64,000 nucleotides of DNA from Mermis nigrescens. Its lineage: Eukaryota > Nematoda > Enoplea > Mermithida > Mermithidae. Position 1 is the first letter of the stretch, and every line of letters starts with the position of its first letter. The stretch is taken from assembly GCA_036768485.1 (NCBI GenBank), contig JAVLUZ010000650.1:329161-393160 (forward strand). Direction: 5' to 3'. The notes beneath the pieces are model-generated. The model did no database searches. It was given only the letters and a program-made list of their open reading frames with translations, and had not been told where the DNA came from. Position numbers and translations under genes: made by a program. Below, in pieces: positions 23,801 through 34,008 of this stretch.

Positions 23801-25200
23801 TTTTGTTGAAAATGAGGCAAAATGATGGCCGTCGAAAAATGCGATTTCGGCAAGCTATTTCGACGAAGTTTCCGAGATATAAACCAATTAATGCTGGGTC
23901 CGCTCCCCCTTTCTTCTTGGACGAATCCTGGATACGGGCCTGGTTCTTAATATATTTATTTCCTATTTACATATGAGCTTGATACAAAATAAAATTGCAC
24001 TTAGGTCTACCACTAGCAGATCCAGGAAAAATTTTTTGGGGGAGGGCGGTCCTAAAATTTGAAGTCAGATATTTCGAGAACCACTAAAAGGTAAGCGAAA
24101 ATAAAGGCAGTTTTAAGCGTATCTCGGCGAGCTCTAAACGATGGAGAAGAAAAATTTCAAAATTAAAGAAAATTGATCATTTAAACTATCTGCACAACCG
24201 ATTTCTCATAATTCAATTCACGAGTAATCTCCTGTCTTTGTATTTAATCATTGTGCTTTACAGGGAAAGATTATACAAGTAATGAATAATTCGGCGCGAA
24301 GCGCCGAAAAAATGACATAATCTGCAAGTAAGCTCGAATTTGAGCTGTTTTGAGCGGGCCATAAGACAAGAAACAGATAAACAATAAATCCGGCGCGAAC
24401 GCCAGAAAAAATTTCATGTTCTTTAAGTTATATTCAAATTTGAGCTGTTCTGAGTGAGCTAGAAGGCAAAACTATAGGGCGGTCCTGCCCAACAGGTCAG
24501 GTCACACATTTACATTACCCGACTATGCATTGGACACAAAAAAATGCAAGAAACACCCTCACTTTTACAGCTGAAGGATGTGGGGGACGCGCTCAAAAAC
24601 CCCCCAGCGGGACCCAAGGCGAAGCCCCGGAAAATTTTGTAAAATGAAATTTCGAAATGTACCGTTAAAACTTTCACAAAATCGGCCGAACTATGGTTCG
24701 AAACTCAGCCTGAAAACAGTTAACCAGCTCCTTCATAGTATTAAACCATACAAACTCTTGCTTTGAAATGCTTTCTGAACTGAAAAAGGAAACGAAACGC
24801 AAAATTGCCGATAACTGGCACACACCTTTGACACGATGTCCAGCCAGCGTTTAGAGTTTCAACCGATAAATTGTATAGTAGATTAAATCACTAAATTAAA
24901 GTGAAGCACTGGAATATTTTGGCTGCTTCAAACACAATGCTGGAACACTATAACGACAAATTATGATGAATCGGCGCGTAGCACCAAAATTTTTTGACGT
25001 TTTTGCGTTTTTAGCTCAATTTTAGGTGCAGTCCAAAGTACATATATCTGCTACTCAAAAATTTTCAAAAAGGGTTTTGGGGTGAGGGGCGGCGGCCCCC
25101 TGGATTCGTGCCTGAGGTCTACTAAGAAATAATTGAGTAAGTAGTTGATGCTTTACTTTCTTAATTCCATGCTTTTGCTGTTGTATTTGTATCGTTGCAG
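20851..25200. other. Repeat-rich intergenic sequence, no gene seen
   Basis: It holds arms of the dispersed TTCATTTTGCC / GCATGTCTGG family (20930-21320, 21650-21850, 23340-23560, 23720-23870). It also holds a pair of GGCGCC-rich spots at 22277-22305 and 22611-22632 flanking ~300 bp, and the hAT MITE at 23563. GGCGCGAAGCGCC motifs occur near 24292, with degenerate relatives near 24393 and 24970. No exon with support was found. Confidence 0.45.
23563..23712 (-). mobile_element. hAT MITE, second copy (CAGTGGCGGATCC family)
   Basis: A 150-bp element flanked on both sides by TTCTTCCA (23555-23562 and 23713-23720). The right terminus is the complement of CAGTGGCGGATCCAGGAT; the left terminus starts CAGGGG. 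Size and body match the MITE at 19532-19718. Confidence 0.85.
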
Positions 25201-25404
25201 AAAAGTGGACATTTAACACGTGCCTGCCATACAATTCGACAATAAGTGCCACAGATCCAGTGGCCGTTGTCAAGTCACTCAACAAATTAAGTGTTCCGCA
25301 TAGATTACACCTGTTATTTGAAGGCGAATCACTATTAAATGCGGCGTGGCTATGATTTTGTATACTACGTGTTGGTTCATGACGAAATGGGCAACAAAGC
25401 TGAG
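25201..25404 (+). pseudogene. Possible extracellular-domain exon, frame-broken
   Basis: The stretch is bordered by a strong acceptor (TGTATCGTTGCAG|) and a plausible donor (TGAG|GTAACA), length 204 bp. From the start it reads WTFNTCLPYNSTISATDP and onward in phase 1, with one N-glycosylation site, until a TGA near 25351. A second frame then reads YDFVYYVLVHDEMGNKAE up to the donor. The sequence quality of both halves suggests one exon with a one- or two-base shift near 25340. I do not recognise the domain. It is probably an exon of the host membrane-protein family seen downstream, decayed or mis-assembled. Confidence 0.45.
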
Positions 25405-26180
25405 GTAACATATCTGCACTTCAGCATATAGAAGCTTATCTTTTTCACGTGATTGAAGGGATTCAGTATTAAAATTATTGCAGTTGATTATTATTTGAAT
25501 ATGAATATCAAGTGCATTTTAAGCTTATCTTGCTTATCAAACTTTGTGTCGCGAGCAAAAAGAGCATTTTCATAGCTTCTCATCAATATATTTCCTTTGA
25601 TCATAAATTATTACAAAAAAGGAAAGTAGGCTTTAAAATTTTAATTCTAAAATTCTGCAACGTTTTGAGCATTCAAAGCCCTTTAAATCCCCGCGTATAT
25701 GTATGGTTCAAACCTCCGAAGGTCCATCGATGCATGGTTCCGCTTTGGGCCAGATGTGCCTAACAATGCACTTGAGCAAAAAGCTGACATCCTTAGAATT
25801 CAAATTGTGTGCATCTCTAGTGGACGCATGCATACATTTACTAAGAGACAAGATGTACTTGAATAGAGATAGAGCAACCATCCGGACACATATCATGTCA
25901 ATCCCACTCTTATCCTTAATCTCCAATTAGTTTCGTCATCGTCATTCTATACAGCAAAAATCGAATACAAAAATGTTTATCCTCACATGTCAGCTACTAA
26001 GACGGATAACGATCTGAAGCAGGTTTTGTCTCACAAAAATCTGGTAATCATAAGTGGGCAGCAGCTAAATCCTAGCGGCTCCGACAAAATCTCCAGAAAA
26101 ACAGCGTCGAAAATTCGATTCTGGCGGTGGAAGACCGCCAAAATCTCGGGGTACAGACCATATGTAGATGCACAGCGTGG
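25405..26180. other. Intergenic or intronic, no gene seen
   Basis: Short frames at 25512-25763 and 25703-25930 lack borders and recognisable motifs. Nothing else is supported. Confidence 0.4.
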
Positions 26181-26184
26181 CTTA

Positions 26185-26680
26185 TCTGGGGGGTCCGTCG
26201 GTCTAGTGAAGGGGTCAAAAATTCAGCTTTTTTGGGACGAAATGACCTCAAAAATTGCTATAAGCGCTAAAATAGCGTTGAAACTACATTATGACACAGT
26301 TTCTGCTCAATTTAAAGCACTATGGAGAAAATTTTCAATTTTTATCCGTTTTCGGCCTTAATTTTGCCTCATTTTCCGCACAAAATTTTCCATTTTTTTA
26401 TTCTGGGATCTAGATCCCCCAAGCCTCCCACGTGCATGTCTGGTCCAGAACATAATTGAACGTGGGGGGTTCGGGGTCTAGACCCTCTAGCATGGAAGAA
26501 TAAAAATTTTCGAGAGAAAATGAGGCCAAATGAACTAAAGATGGATAAAAATTAAAAATTTTTTCTAAAAGTGCATGTAATCGACCAGAAACCGTTAAAG
26601 CGTAGTTTTAACGCAAACTTGCATTTATACCAGCTTTTGACGTCAATACGATGTTTCATCGACCGATCCCAGGTTGTGTT
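26185..26680. mobile_element. Large foldback element
   Basis: The left arm (GGGTCAAAAATTCAGCTTTT, AAATGACCTCAAAAATTGC, AGCGTTGAAACTACATTATG, ... TCCCACGTGCATGTCTGG) is mirrored after ~26445 by a right arm ending in AGCTTTTGACGTCA. Arms are ~230 bp. Single arms of the same family are scattered through the window (e.g. 14590-14900, 21160-21320, 44100-44360). Confidence 0.7.
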
Positions 26681-27216
26681 CTCTATAGACCGTCGTTGGA
26701 ATAGTAAATCAAAATCGATAGTGCAAGTAATTAAAACGAATCTTTAAATCCGATATTGAATTGAGGTCTTTTGCGGGTCACGCGCGTTGCCCTAAACAAC
26801 CACTCTGATTGATCCCTTCTCACTGGCTGACCCCAAAAATCGGCATGTTTTGCAAAGCTACGCTCAGCCCTCATTTAACACCTGCCTTGTCTATCTTATT
26901 TGCTTATTTGCTTGAAATCCACTTACAATATCGAAATCGCAGAAAGCGGCATTGTCAGCGATAGAGCTGAAATGAATCTAATACTCTGAAAATTTGCAAT
27001 ACAAGCATCAGACTAACACTTGTTTGTTTGGCAATCTGGATTTCTGCCTTGAATGTGACCAGTTTTCTACGTAATCACATTTGGTTTGTGATATCAAGGC
27101 ATTGTTGTGTAAAGCATGGCTGAAAAGAATTTGTTAAACTTCGTGAAAATTGCTGTTTCTTGCCTTTAGCTAATCTTTGAACTTCGCTAGATGAGGTCGG
27201 ATGGTGTCTTCGGCAG
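26681..27216. other. Intergenic or intronic, no gene seen
   Basis: No supported feature. Confidence 0.4.
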
Positions 27217-27474
27217 ATATTCCAATTTCATTTATTTGCAATGATAAACTCCACCTATATTACGCACACTTTATATCGGAAATTTTCGTTTATCCCAAGC
27301 AATATTATATTTGAGGCAATAGTTTCGACTAGTAATACTAGTTTACACCCTGTCGCACTTACGGATAACAACGAAACCGTAGTATCAAATGGTACGTCTG
27401 ATCAACCATCCATCGTTTTGACGTTTAATTGGCTGGAATCGAATAGTGTAATAGAAATGCTACCACACACTTAA
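27217..27474 (+). CDS. Possible terminal exon with ...MLPHT C-terminus, Asn/Ser/Thr-rich
   Basis: An open frame follows a possible acceptor (GTCTTCGGCAG|ATATTCC) and ends at TAA 27472-27474. It carries several N-glycosylation sites (NST, NTS, NET, NGT), as in an extracellular stretch. It finishes NWLESNSVIEMLPHT. The end and the ~1 kb downstream match the terminal exons at 49761-49918 and 58915-59072, which finish HWITSLGVRAILPHT. It is therefore a diverged relative of those exons. Whether it is expressed cannot be told. Confidence 0.4.
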   Translation: MFQFHLFAMINSTYITHTLYRKFSFIPSNIIFEAIVSTSNTSLHPVALTDNNETVVSNGTSDQPSIVLTFNWLESNSVIEMLPHT

Positions 27475-28524
27475 ATTTATATCAATTTGTAATGTAAAAT
27501 TTTTTTGTAGCATCAGTGGCAATAAATCTTGCGTAAGAATAACGAAAGAATGCAGGCTTTGCAGTTCTGTGTATAACTCAGTGAGGATGAACTTTATACC
27601 AAGCTGTAAGTGTTAAGTTCAGAGTTTTCTCGGAAAAGCAAGTAAATTTTTAAAGTATATTTTAACGAAAAATTGGTTAAAATGGCAACTTTGTACACTG
27701 CCGCCCTTCACACTCCGCACTTAAGGCAAAACGGGCGACCATTTCGCCATTTCGTAGGTTTCACCTTGAAAAACTCCTACGTAATATTATTAGGATAAAC
27801 TGATTTGTTTTTAAATCACAGAAATTATTATAGAATAATTTTTCTGTATTGGTCACAAATCTACCTGAAAACGTACACTTTTAAGAGTGGGCATTACGCG
27901 AAAAGATTAGAAAAATTGAAATTTTAAATAAAATTCGTTTTCTCACATATGTATAAATTTAGAAAGTGATGCTTTCTCTGGAGGTAAAGCATTATTTTTT
28001 AGTGAAATTAGCTGAAAACAGAGATAAATTAATAATAAGGAAATAAAGTCTCTTAAAGTCATAATTTTTATTTCGGACGATATTTTGTTAGTCCGTTCAT
28101 ACGCGTTCTTCCAGTTCCTCCTTGGTTTATATTTTAATCTTCAACCACTAAACTCGTGCATGTCACAGGTGGTGAAAATGGGAGGTAGTGGGCCAATTTT
28201 AGGGCGGGATATAATGTCCTTCAATTTTTAATCAAAAGGTAGCCAGAAAAAACACTTAAAAATAAGCGAAAAACGCGGAATTTTGCCAAGAATCGGGGGT
28301 GACTGGGTTTAAAATTCCTGACTTCGGGGGGTGAGGTGAGGATAATGGATCACCCGTGCAACTTGTAGGATTATGATTCGATCTCTACAATATCCGCAAA
28401 GATTCGTTGCAAACTGTAGCTGTCGAAAATTTTTGTGTGACAAAAAGTGTCTGTATATGGCTTAAATTTAAAAATAAAATAAATAAAATCCTGTATATGA
28501 GTCTGTTCAGGAAGTTCAGAAGCC
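27475..28524. repeat. Old diverged copy of the tandem unit (part 1)
   Basis: From just after the terminal exon to ~28440, the sequence parallels 49919-50540 in the tandem unit: AAGAATAACGAAAGAATGCAGG, AAAGCATTATT, CGGACGATATTTTGTTAGTC and TGGATCACCCGTGCAACTTG appear in the same order. No separate gene is seen. Confidence 0.7.
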
Positions 28525-29110
<586 letters not shown>

Positions 29111-29479
29111 TTGATTTTTATCGGGACAAAGTCAAGTAACTCTAACGTTATCTGAACTGAACTTAGAGTATTGGTTCGGTAGAGTAATTACGGGACATAC
29201 CCGACATTTCGCGCCAACACATATGCAGCTCTAATTGTGCTTATCTGTCAATTGAAGAAGGATCCTCTGAACATTCAATAGAGTGATAAGATGACTTAAT
29301 CCAAATATTAAGATTGAAATAGCGCTTAAGCGAAAGACACTTGTTGTGCGTGCATGCATAAAGTATGCCTTTTTCCATATTAATATTTAAATTTCAAGAG
29401 AGTCTTATAAAAATTGTCATGCTTTATGTACCTTCAAATAATAAGTAATAAAATAACAATTTTTGAAAAAGTTTTCGTA

Positions 29480-29709
29480 TTGAAGTTTGCCGTTGGCGTA
29501 CTCGTCTGCGTCATTATTGGAATGATACCCTAATCATTAGCTTAATTTTTGCCTGCCAAAAAAAGTCGCGTAATAGGTGCCTGGAAGAGGAAAATCCGCT
29601 TGAGTCCAACTCTCGCGCAGATGAAATGTGTAGTGGAGATGAGCCAACGCATAAGACAGTTGAAGGACAAAGGATACGACGATGAGGCAATCGTGCAACT
29701 TCAGGTTTG
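29480..29709 (+). pseudogene. Decayed transmembrane/tail exon, ...EAIVQLQV end
   Basis: The last 24 codons read EMSQRIRQLKDKGYDDEAI then VQLQV and TGA (29707-29709). This closely parallels the tail exons at 45136, 54279 and 63387. Upstream, a hydrophobic stretch (FAVGVLVCVIIGMI near 29485-29530) in another frame looks like the transmembrane segment, followed by stops. The exon is a dead or damaged relative of the functional-looking one at 63150-63387. Confidence 0.55.
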
Positions 29710-29838
29710 AATATCTTAGAATTGCAGCAAAATTTGCTTGTTTTTCCAAAAACTCCCACAAAAATCGTGTATATCTTGTCCGATAGAAGTATTAGTCAAA
29801 TATCATCAAACACTGAGTTGGCCTTCTAAATTTGGGAG
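29710..29838. repeat. Old diverged copy of the tandem unit (part 2)
   Basis: It matches 45121-45250 of the tandem unit (ATTGCAGCAAAATTTG, ATATCTTGTCC, CACTGAGTTGGCCTTCTAAA), interrupted at 29839 by a MITE that the younger copies lack. Confidence 0.7.
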
Positions 29839-30277
29839 CAGTGTTTTTTTGTACAAGGTCCGTTTGTACATGTACAAAGATGGTCCCTAAAAGTCTTTGT
29901 ACATTTTGTACACACAAATTTTTGGGTACTATAATATGGTACATTGGCAATTTTAGTGTGGCAAAAAAACAGAGTTGTTCGACCTTCAGTAGTGTATTTT
30001 AGCTAATTTCTGGGTTTCTGAAGGCAAAAATAATTAATAATCGTCTCAAAACAGCGGGAACCGCCAAAATATTTGACATTTTTCCTTTCTAAATGCAATT
30101 ACGGACATTATAAAGATATATAGAACCCACAATTACTCATTTCCGCCGAAAATTTTTACGAATTTCAAACCTTTTTTGCACGTTTTATCTTCCCGAAAAT
30201 CTTTGTCGATGTACAAAGACGGTCTTCAAAAGTCTTTGTACATTGAGGAAAATCTTTGCCGAATACAAGAAAAACTG
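29839..30277 (+). mobile_element. hAT-type MITE
   Basis: A 439-bp element with CAGTGTTTTT at the left end and AAAAACTG at the right, flanked by TTTGGGAG (29831-29838) and TTTGGGAA (30278-30285). Units at 45250, 54400 and 63510 show the uninterrupted site, which confirms insertion. The interior is related to 1-430 and to internal parts of the larger hAT copies. Confidence 0.85.
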
Positions 30278-30285
30278 TTTGGGAA

Positions 30286-31090
30286 GGATTGAAATTTTAA
30301 AGTCGTATATTGCAACAACTACATATACAAAGATAATTGTGTTTTCGAGTGCTCCTCAGCCAGCTGTATGTACATATTAAAGAGGGAAAAATTTTAAAAA
30401 ATTGAAGCTGATTTTAGTCATATTTAAAAATTATGTTAAATAAAATAACCGCGCAATTGATTTCTCCATGTTATTTCCAAGCTCGACCTTGCTGAAAAAT
30501 TATTTAAGTCGGTTTATACATATGGCACATTGTAAATAAAAGCAATATTAGTTAAAAGGTAATAATTGGACCGTCAGAAAATTTTAATCTATCCATCATG
30601 TTCACTCAGCCTGATCTGCTTGACTATAGATATGCAAAAGCAACAAGTTCGGCGCGTCAAAATTTTGGGCTTATTAATTAAAAAATAAGCTAAAAGCTAT
30701 TCAGGCTTCTTTCAAACGCGCTTGATAAATTTACGCGTTTTCCTTTGACGAGCTTATAAAACATAATCATCCTTCCAGGGGCGGATCCAGGATTTTCTGA
30801 CAGAGGAGTGGTGGCGGACGGAATCCCAAAAATTTCCTAATAGTGTTAAAAATTGTCCGAGAAATTCCTCAATGACTCTTGCAGCATCTGCTTTTGCCGT
30901 CTTTTGATAAACAGAATCATTTATGATCCGAAAAAAAGGTAGAAATTTACGAAAAATCTCTACGAAAAACGCATGAAATCAGTGCTAAAATTGGCTTGAA
31001 GCACATGAAAAAATGCTCGAGAAATCATTGTAAAATCTAAAAAATACTATTCTCTAACCCCCCGCCCACTCTCTAAATCCGCGCTTGTCT
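30286..31090. repeat. Old diverged copy of the tandem unit (part 3)
   Basis: It parallels 45260-45930 (GAAATTTTAAAGTCGTATA, TTTTCGAGTGCTCCTCAGCC, a GGGGCGGATCCAG MITE remnant near 30777, CAGAGGAGTGGTGGCGGACGG). The MITE-like part ends near 31088 at AAATCCGCGCTTG without a clear duplication. Confidence 0.65.
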
Positions 31091-32178
31091 CGTACTATTA
31101 TTTAGAAGAAACTTGAGAGCGTGTTTGGCGTAAATATGTGAGAATAAGTGCACAGCCTTGCCCGGTCTGGGGGTCAGCTCGGTCTAGGGAGGTGAACCAG
31201 AGAGCTCTAATAGTCTGAATTGGTCTACTGGCATATATGCTGGCCCTAAGGTAAGGTTCAAACTGTCTTTATTCATAGCTTCTGGTTAATTTCGAGCACC
31301 TTTGAGGAAAATTTTTGAATTTTTAAAAACATTTTTTGTCTCAATTTTTCAATTTTTTTCAATAAATTTTTAGCTAAAAGCCCTCCGTACACGGTTATTA
31401 TGGATCATTTATTCACTTTAATTACGGAAAATGTTAGTTTATGGCAGCTGCATATTCGTAAGTGGAAGTTGCTTGCTTTATCTGAAACACCGTGGTTTTA
31501 CTTGATTACCAGACTTTTATCACTAGTGATAAAAGTCAGCTAACTATACTTATATTTTGCGAGAATATAGTACCAGTTAAGCTGCTAACAATAGCTCTCT
31601 TGAAGCAGAATCCCATACGTATACTAATTTTTTCGAGTTATTAATTTCGTTTTCACAATCGAGCAGCAATTTGAAATTTTAGTGGTGTTAACGCTATGTC
31701 GTTCTGACTGTGAAAACACTGCACGAACTCAGCGAAAGCAGCTGTGTAATTTGCAGTAGAAATAAGCAGAAAATATTGAGTTTTAGTTTTAGACATTCAT
31801 GGTCGTGCTCTAAATAAAAGTATAAACAATCGTACAGAAGATGAAATGTTTCTGTGTGCGATATTTTTAAGATTTTATCAATTATCTTAATATTTGATGA
31901 GTCTTTTAACTACCTGTTGTCTTAATCATTTGTAAAAAATTATGCTATGATGAATTATTAGGAAAATTTGAGAGAGCTAGTCGTCGCGCACTGTCGCTGG
32001 CATGTGAACAAACGTCTCAATTTTGTCACATGTATTCGTTTTATTTACTTAAAATAGTTTATGATTTTGATAAGCTGAAGTTTTTAAGGTATGTACCTCT
32101 TCCTTCTTGTCAATATCTCCTTTTAAAAATCAACTGTCAAAGAATTTAAAATAACGAATGGAATTGTCTTTTTTATAG
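31091..32178. other. Intronic or intergenic, no gene seen
   Basis: No exon recognised up to the EGF-like exon. Near 31150-31250 lies a further fragment of the GGGGGTC dispersed repeat family. Confidence 0.4.
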
Positions 32179-32328
32179 AGCAGAATTGCACGGGAGACTG
32201 CCATGGTGAAGATGTGCCGCACTGTTTGAATAATACAATAACTGGAAAGCCTGAACAAGCTAGCTGGAATGGCGAAAAATACTGTATTTGTGATATGACG
32301 TACGAAGAACCGTCATGCAAAAATATAA
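32179..32328 (+). CDS. EGF-like domain exon of a host membrane or secreted protein
   Basis: A 150-bp exon has a polypyrimidine acceptor (TTTTTTATAG|) and a consensus donor (|GTGAGT). It is in symmetrical phase 1-1, typical of exchangeable EGF modules. The peptide contains six cysteines ending in the EGF hallmark C-x-C-x8-C (YCICDMTYEEPSC), with an N-glycosylation site (NNT). EGF-like modules act in extracellular adhesion or ligand binding. The next downstream exon candidates on this strand are the transmembrane/tail exons beginning at ~44.9 kb, on the far side of the Polinton, so the Polinton may sit in an intron of this gene. The exon's linkage to them is inference. Confidence 0.7.
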
Positions 32329-32448
32329 GTGAGTCGGTGCATCGGTATTTGAATTAAGCAAATTTACAATTTCTGTCATGTTTTCTTTGCATTTTCAAGA
32401 GAGAAAGCCTTTCCTAACGAAAGACTAGCGATTTGCATTATTTGGAAG
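32329..32448. other. Probable intron start
   Basis: Sequence between the EGF exon donor and the Harbinger-type MITE. Nothing else recognised. Confidence 0.4.
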
Positions 32449-32451
32449 TTA

Positions 32452-33014
32452 AGCCTGATTTATACTCCGCGGACGAGCGGCGAAGAAATTGCCGCAACGG
32501 CCGCCACAGAAATTTCAGCGCGAACCCATTATACTTCGGGCTGCGGCTCGGCAGCCGGCGAATTATTCGCCGCCGCAATTTGATTTATACTTCACGCGGC
32601 CGCCGCGGCGCGCGGACTGATTCGCAAAAGTCTGGATTTTTTCGCCGCTTTCCAATTTATACTTCTGCCACGCCGCAAGGAGTCAAAATTGTTATTTTTA
32701 GCTTTTTCGGCCATTTTTTCGCCGCGCCGCAAAAGTCAAAAAGCCCATTGCTCTTGCGAATGCTAATGAGGTTTCGAGCCCAGTGTCGGCGTCACGCATT
32801 GCGCCGAAGCGAGCTGCGGCGGCGGTGAGGCGCCACCTTGTCGCTGGTTTTTTTGTCCACGCGGCGAGCTCGCCGCGTGAAGTATAAATGCACGACGCTG
32901 GCGCGGCAAGCGGATTTTGCCGCAGAATATTTGCGCAGGGTCGACTAATTTTTGGGCATACTGTGCCCGCAAAACCCCTTTGCGGCGCGGTTCGCGTGAA
33001 GTATAAATCTGGCT
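32452..33014. mobile_element. GC-rich Harbinger-type MITE
   Basis: The ends are inverted (AGCCTGATTTATACT... and ...GTATAAATCTGGCT) and flanked by TTA on both sides (32449-32451, 33015-33017), as in PIF/Harbinger insertions. The interior is strikingly GC-rich in an AT-rich region and repeats the motif GATTTATACTTC(A)CGCGGC several times in both orientations. The plus-strand frame at 32433-32828 is Arg-rich because of this composition and is not taken as a gene. Confidence 0.75.
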
Positions 33015-33017
33015 TTA

Positions 33018-33320
33018 TAATGCTGCTACAGTTTTGCCTATTTTTATGTTCTTAACTTTTTCGGATCGAATGGATGATTTTACCCATGTAATTCTTGTCG
33101 TAAATAGTTCGAAAGGTCCATTTAAATTTGTCCAATCGCAGCTTTGTTCCATGAACAAAAGGGATAGAAAAAGGAAAGGCTGACCTTCCTTAGTCTTTTA
33201 TGTAATTGCGTTATTATTTCAGACCTAAAAATCTAAATTTGTTCAGTACTCTTGAATCCTAATTTAAATTTTATCTATTTTATTTTACTTTCAAGTTAAT
33301 TTTTCTTGATTGGACTAGAT
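33018..33320. other. Host sequence left of the Polinton, no gene seen
   Basis: AT-rich, probably intronic. Nothing recognised. Confidence 0.4.
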
Positions 33321-33326
33321 TACATG
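33321..33326. repeat. Polinton target site duplication, left
   Basis: TACATG immediately precedes the element terminus and is repeated exactly at 42513-42518. Six-base duplications are characteristic of Polinton integration. Confidence 0.92.
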
Positions 33327-33570
33327 AGTAGTAATGGCCGTCAGCCTGGGGAGCAACGCTGTAGGATAGCCTATGTTATAACATAGGCGATGACGTAAAA
33401 ATCTGCTCCCTGAGGTAGGCTGAGGGAGCAACGTTGAAGTATAGGCGCAGGCAGCAAGGCACGTATGCGCGTGTGTTGAATAAAGCGAGTGTATGGCGCG
33501 AGTGAAGTGGGCGTTGACTAATGATTGAATAAAAGGGGTTCAAGTCCGCCAGCGCACAATTTCCTTTTTT
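33327..33570 (+). repeat. Polinton left terminal inverted repeat (244 bp)
   Basis: It matches the reverse complement of 42270-42512 with only a few substitutions and one one-base length difference. It contains a perfect 20-bp palindrome (33369-33388, GCCTATGTTATAACATAGGC) and an imperfect hairpin at 33405-33429 (GCTCCCTGAG...CTGAGGGAGC). A GGAGCAACG motif occurs twice. Its inner end encodes the C-terminus of the glycoprotein gene. Confidence 0.95.
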
Positions 33571-33968
33571 ATAAACCGAACAGCATATAAAATTGTTAGC
33601 GTTACTAATAGAGCCAAACAGCTTAAAATCTCATTAGATAAATTACTCAAATCTTCTTTGTGCCTACATTTTACTTCATTTTCCAGGCACCTCCCTTCTA
33701 CTTTCATGCCATTGAAATTTTCGTCAATTTTTAAACAGTTTTTACAAAAAGGGTTAAACTTTATCAATTCTAAATTTGGAAACTCTTGCGTTAAATTTTT
33801 CCAATTAGATACTCGAAAATCGCAACTATCTTTGAGAAAAACTGATCGCACGTTTCTTGAGACATTTTCAAACGTTTTTAGTCCTTCACAGAATGCTTTG
33901 GACTGGTTTTGGTATATACAGTCCTCTGCACTTATTGTGTGTAATAAACAATAAACTAGTAGAATCAT
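33540..33968 (-). CDS. Small type I membrane glycoprotein of unknown role
   Basis: 142 residues. The N-terminus is a hydrophobic signal peptide (MILLVYCLLHTISAEDC). The ectodomain is cysteine-rich with N-glycosylation sites (NQS, NVS, NLT) and an LRR-like PNLELIKF block. A single transmembrane segment (ILSCLALLVTLTILYAV, residues ~113-131) and a short basic tail KKEIVRWRT follow. It lies between the penton gene and the left terminus, and its last seven codons and stop are inside the terminal repeat. A TATAAATA box at 34001-34008 overlaps the penton stop codon. I recognise no family. It could be a surface or virion-membrane protein, but that is inference from topology alone. Confidence 0.75.
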   Translation of the reverse strand: MILLVYCLLHTISAEDCIYQNQSKAFCEGLKTFENVSRNVRSVFLKDSCDFRVSNWKNLTQEFPNLELIKFNPFCKNCLKIDENFNGMKVEGRCLENEVKCRHKEDLSNLSNEILSCLALLVTLTILYAVRFIKKEIVRWRT

Positions 33969-34000
33969 TTTTAATTATGAGAATATATGTGTTTTAGTAG

Positions 34001-34008
34001 TATTTATA
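34001..34008 (-). promoter_or_regulatory. TATAAATA box for the glycoprotein gene, overlapping the penton stop
   Basis: On the minus strand TATAAATA runs 34008 to 34001, 33 bp before the glycoprotein ATG (33968). The penton stop codon TAA (34006-34004) is part of the box. Confidence 0.75.

Noticed and set aside
32433..32828. Arg-rich 131-aa frame
   Set aside because: It lies within the GC-rich MITE and extends across its TTA boundary. Composition explains the open frame.
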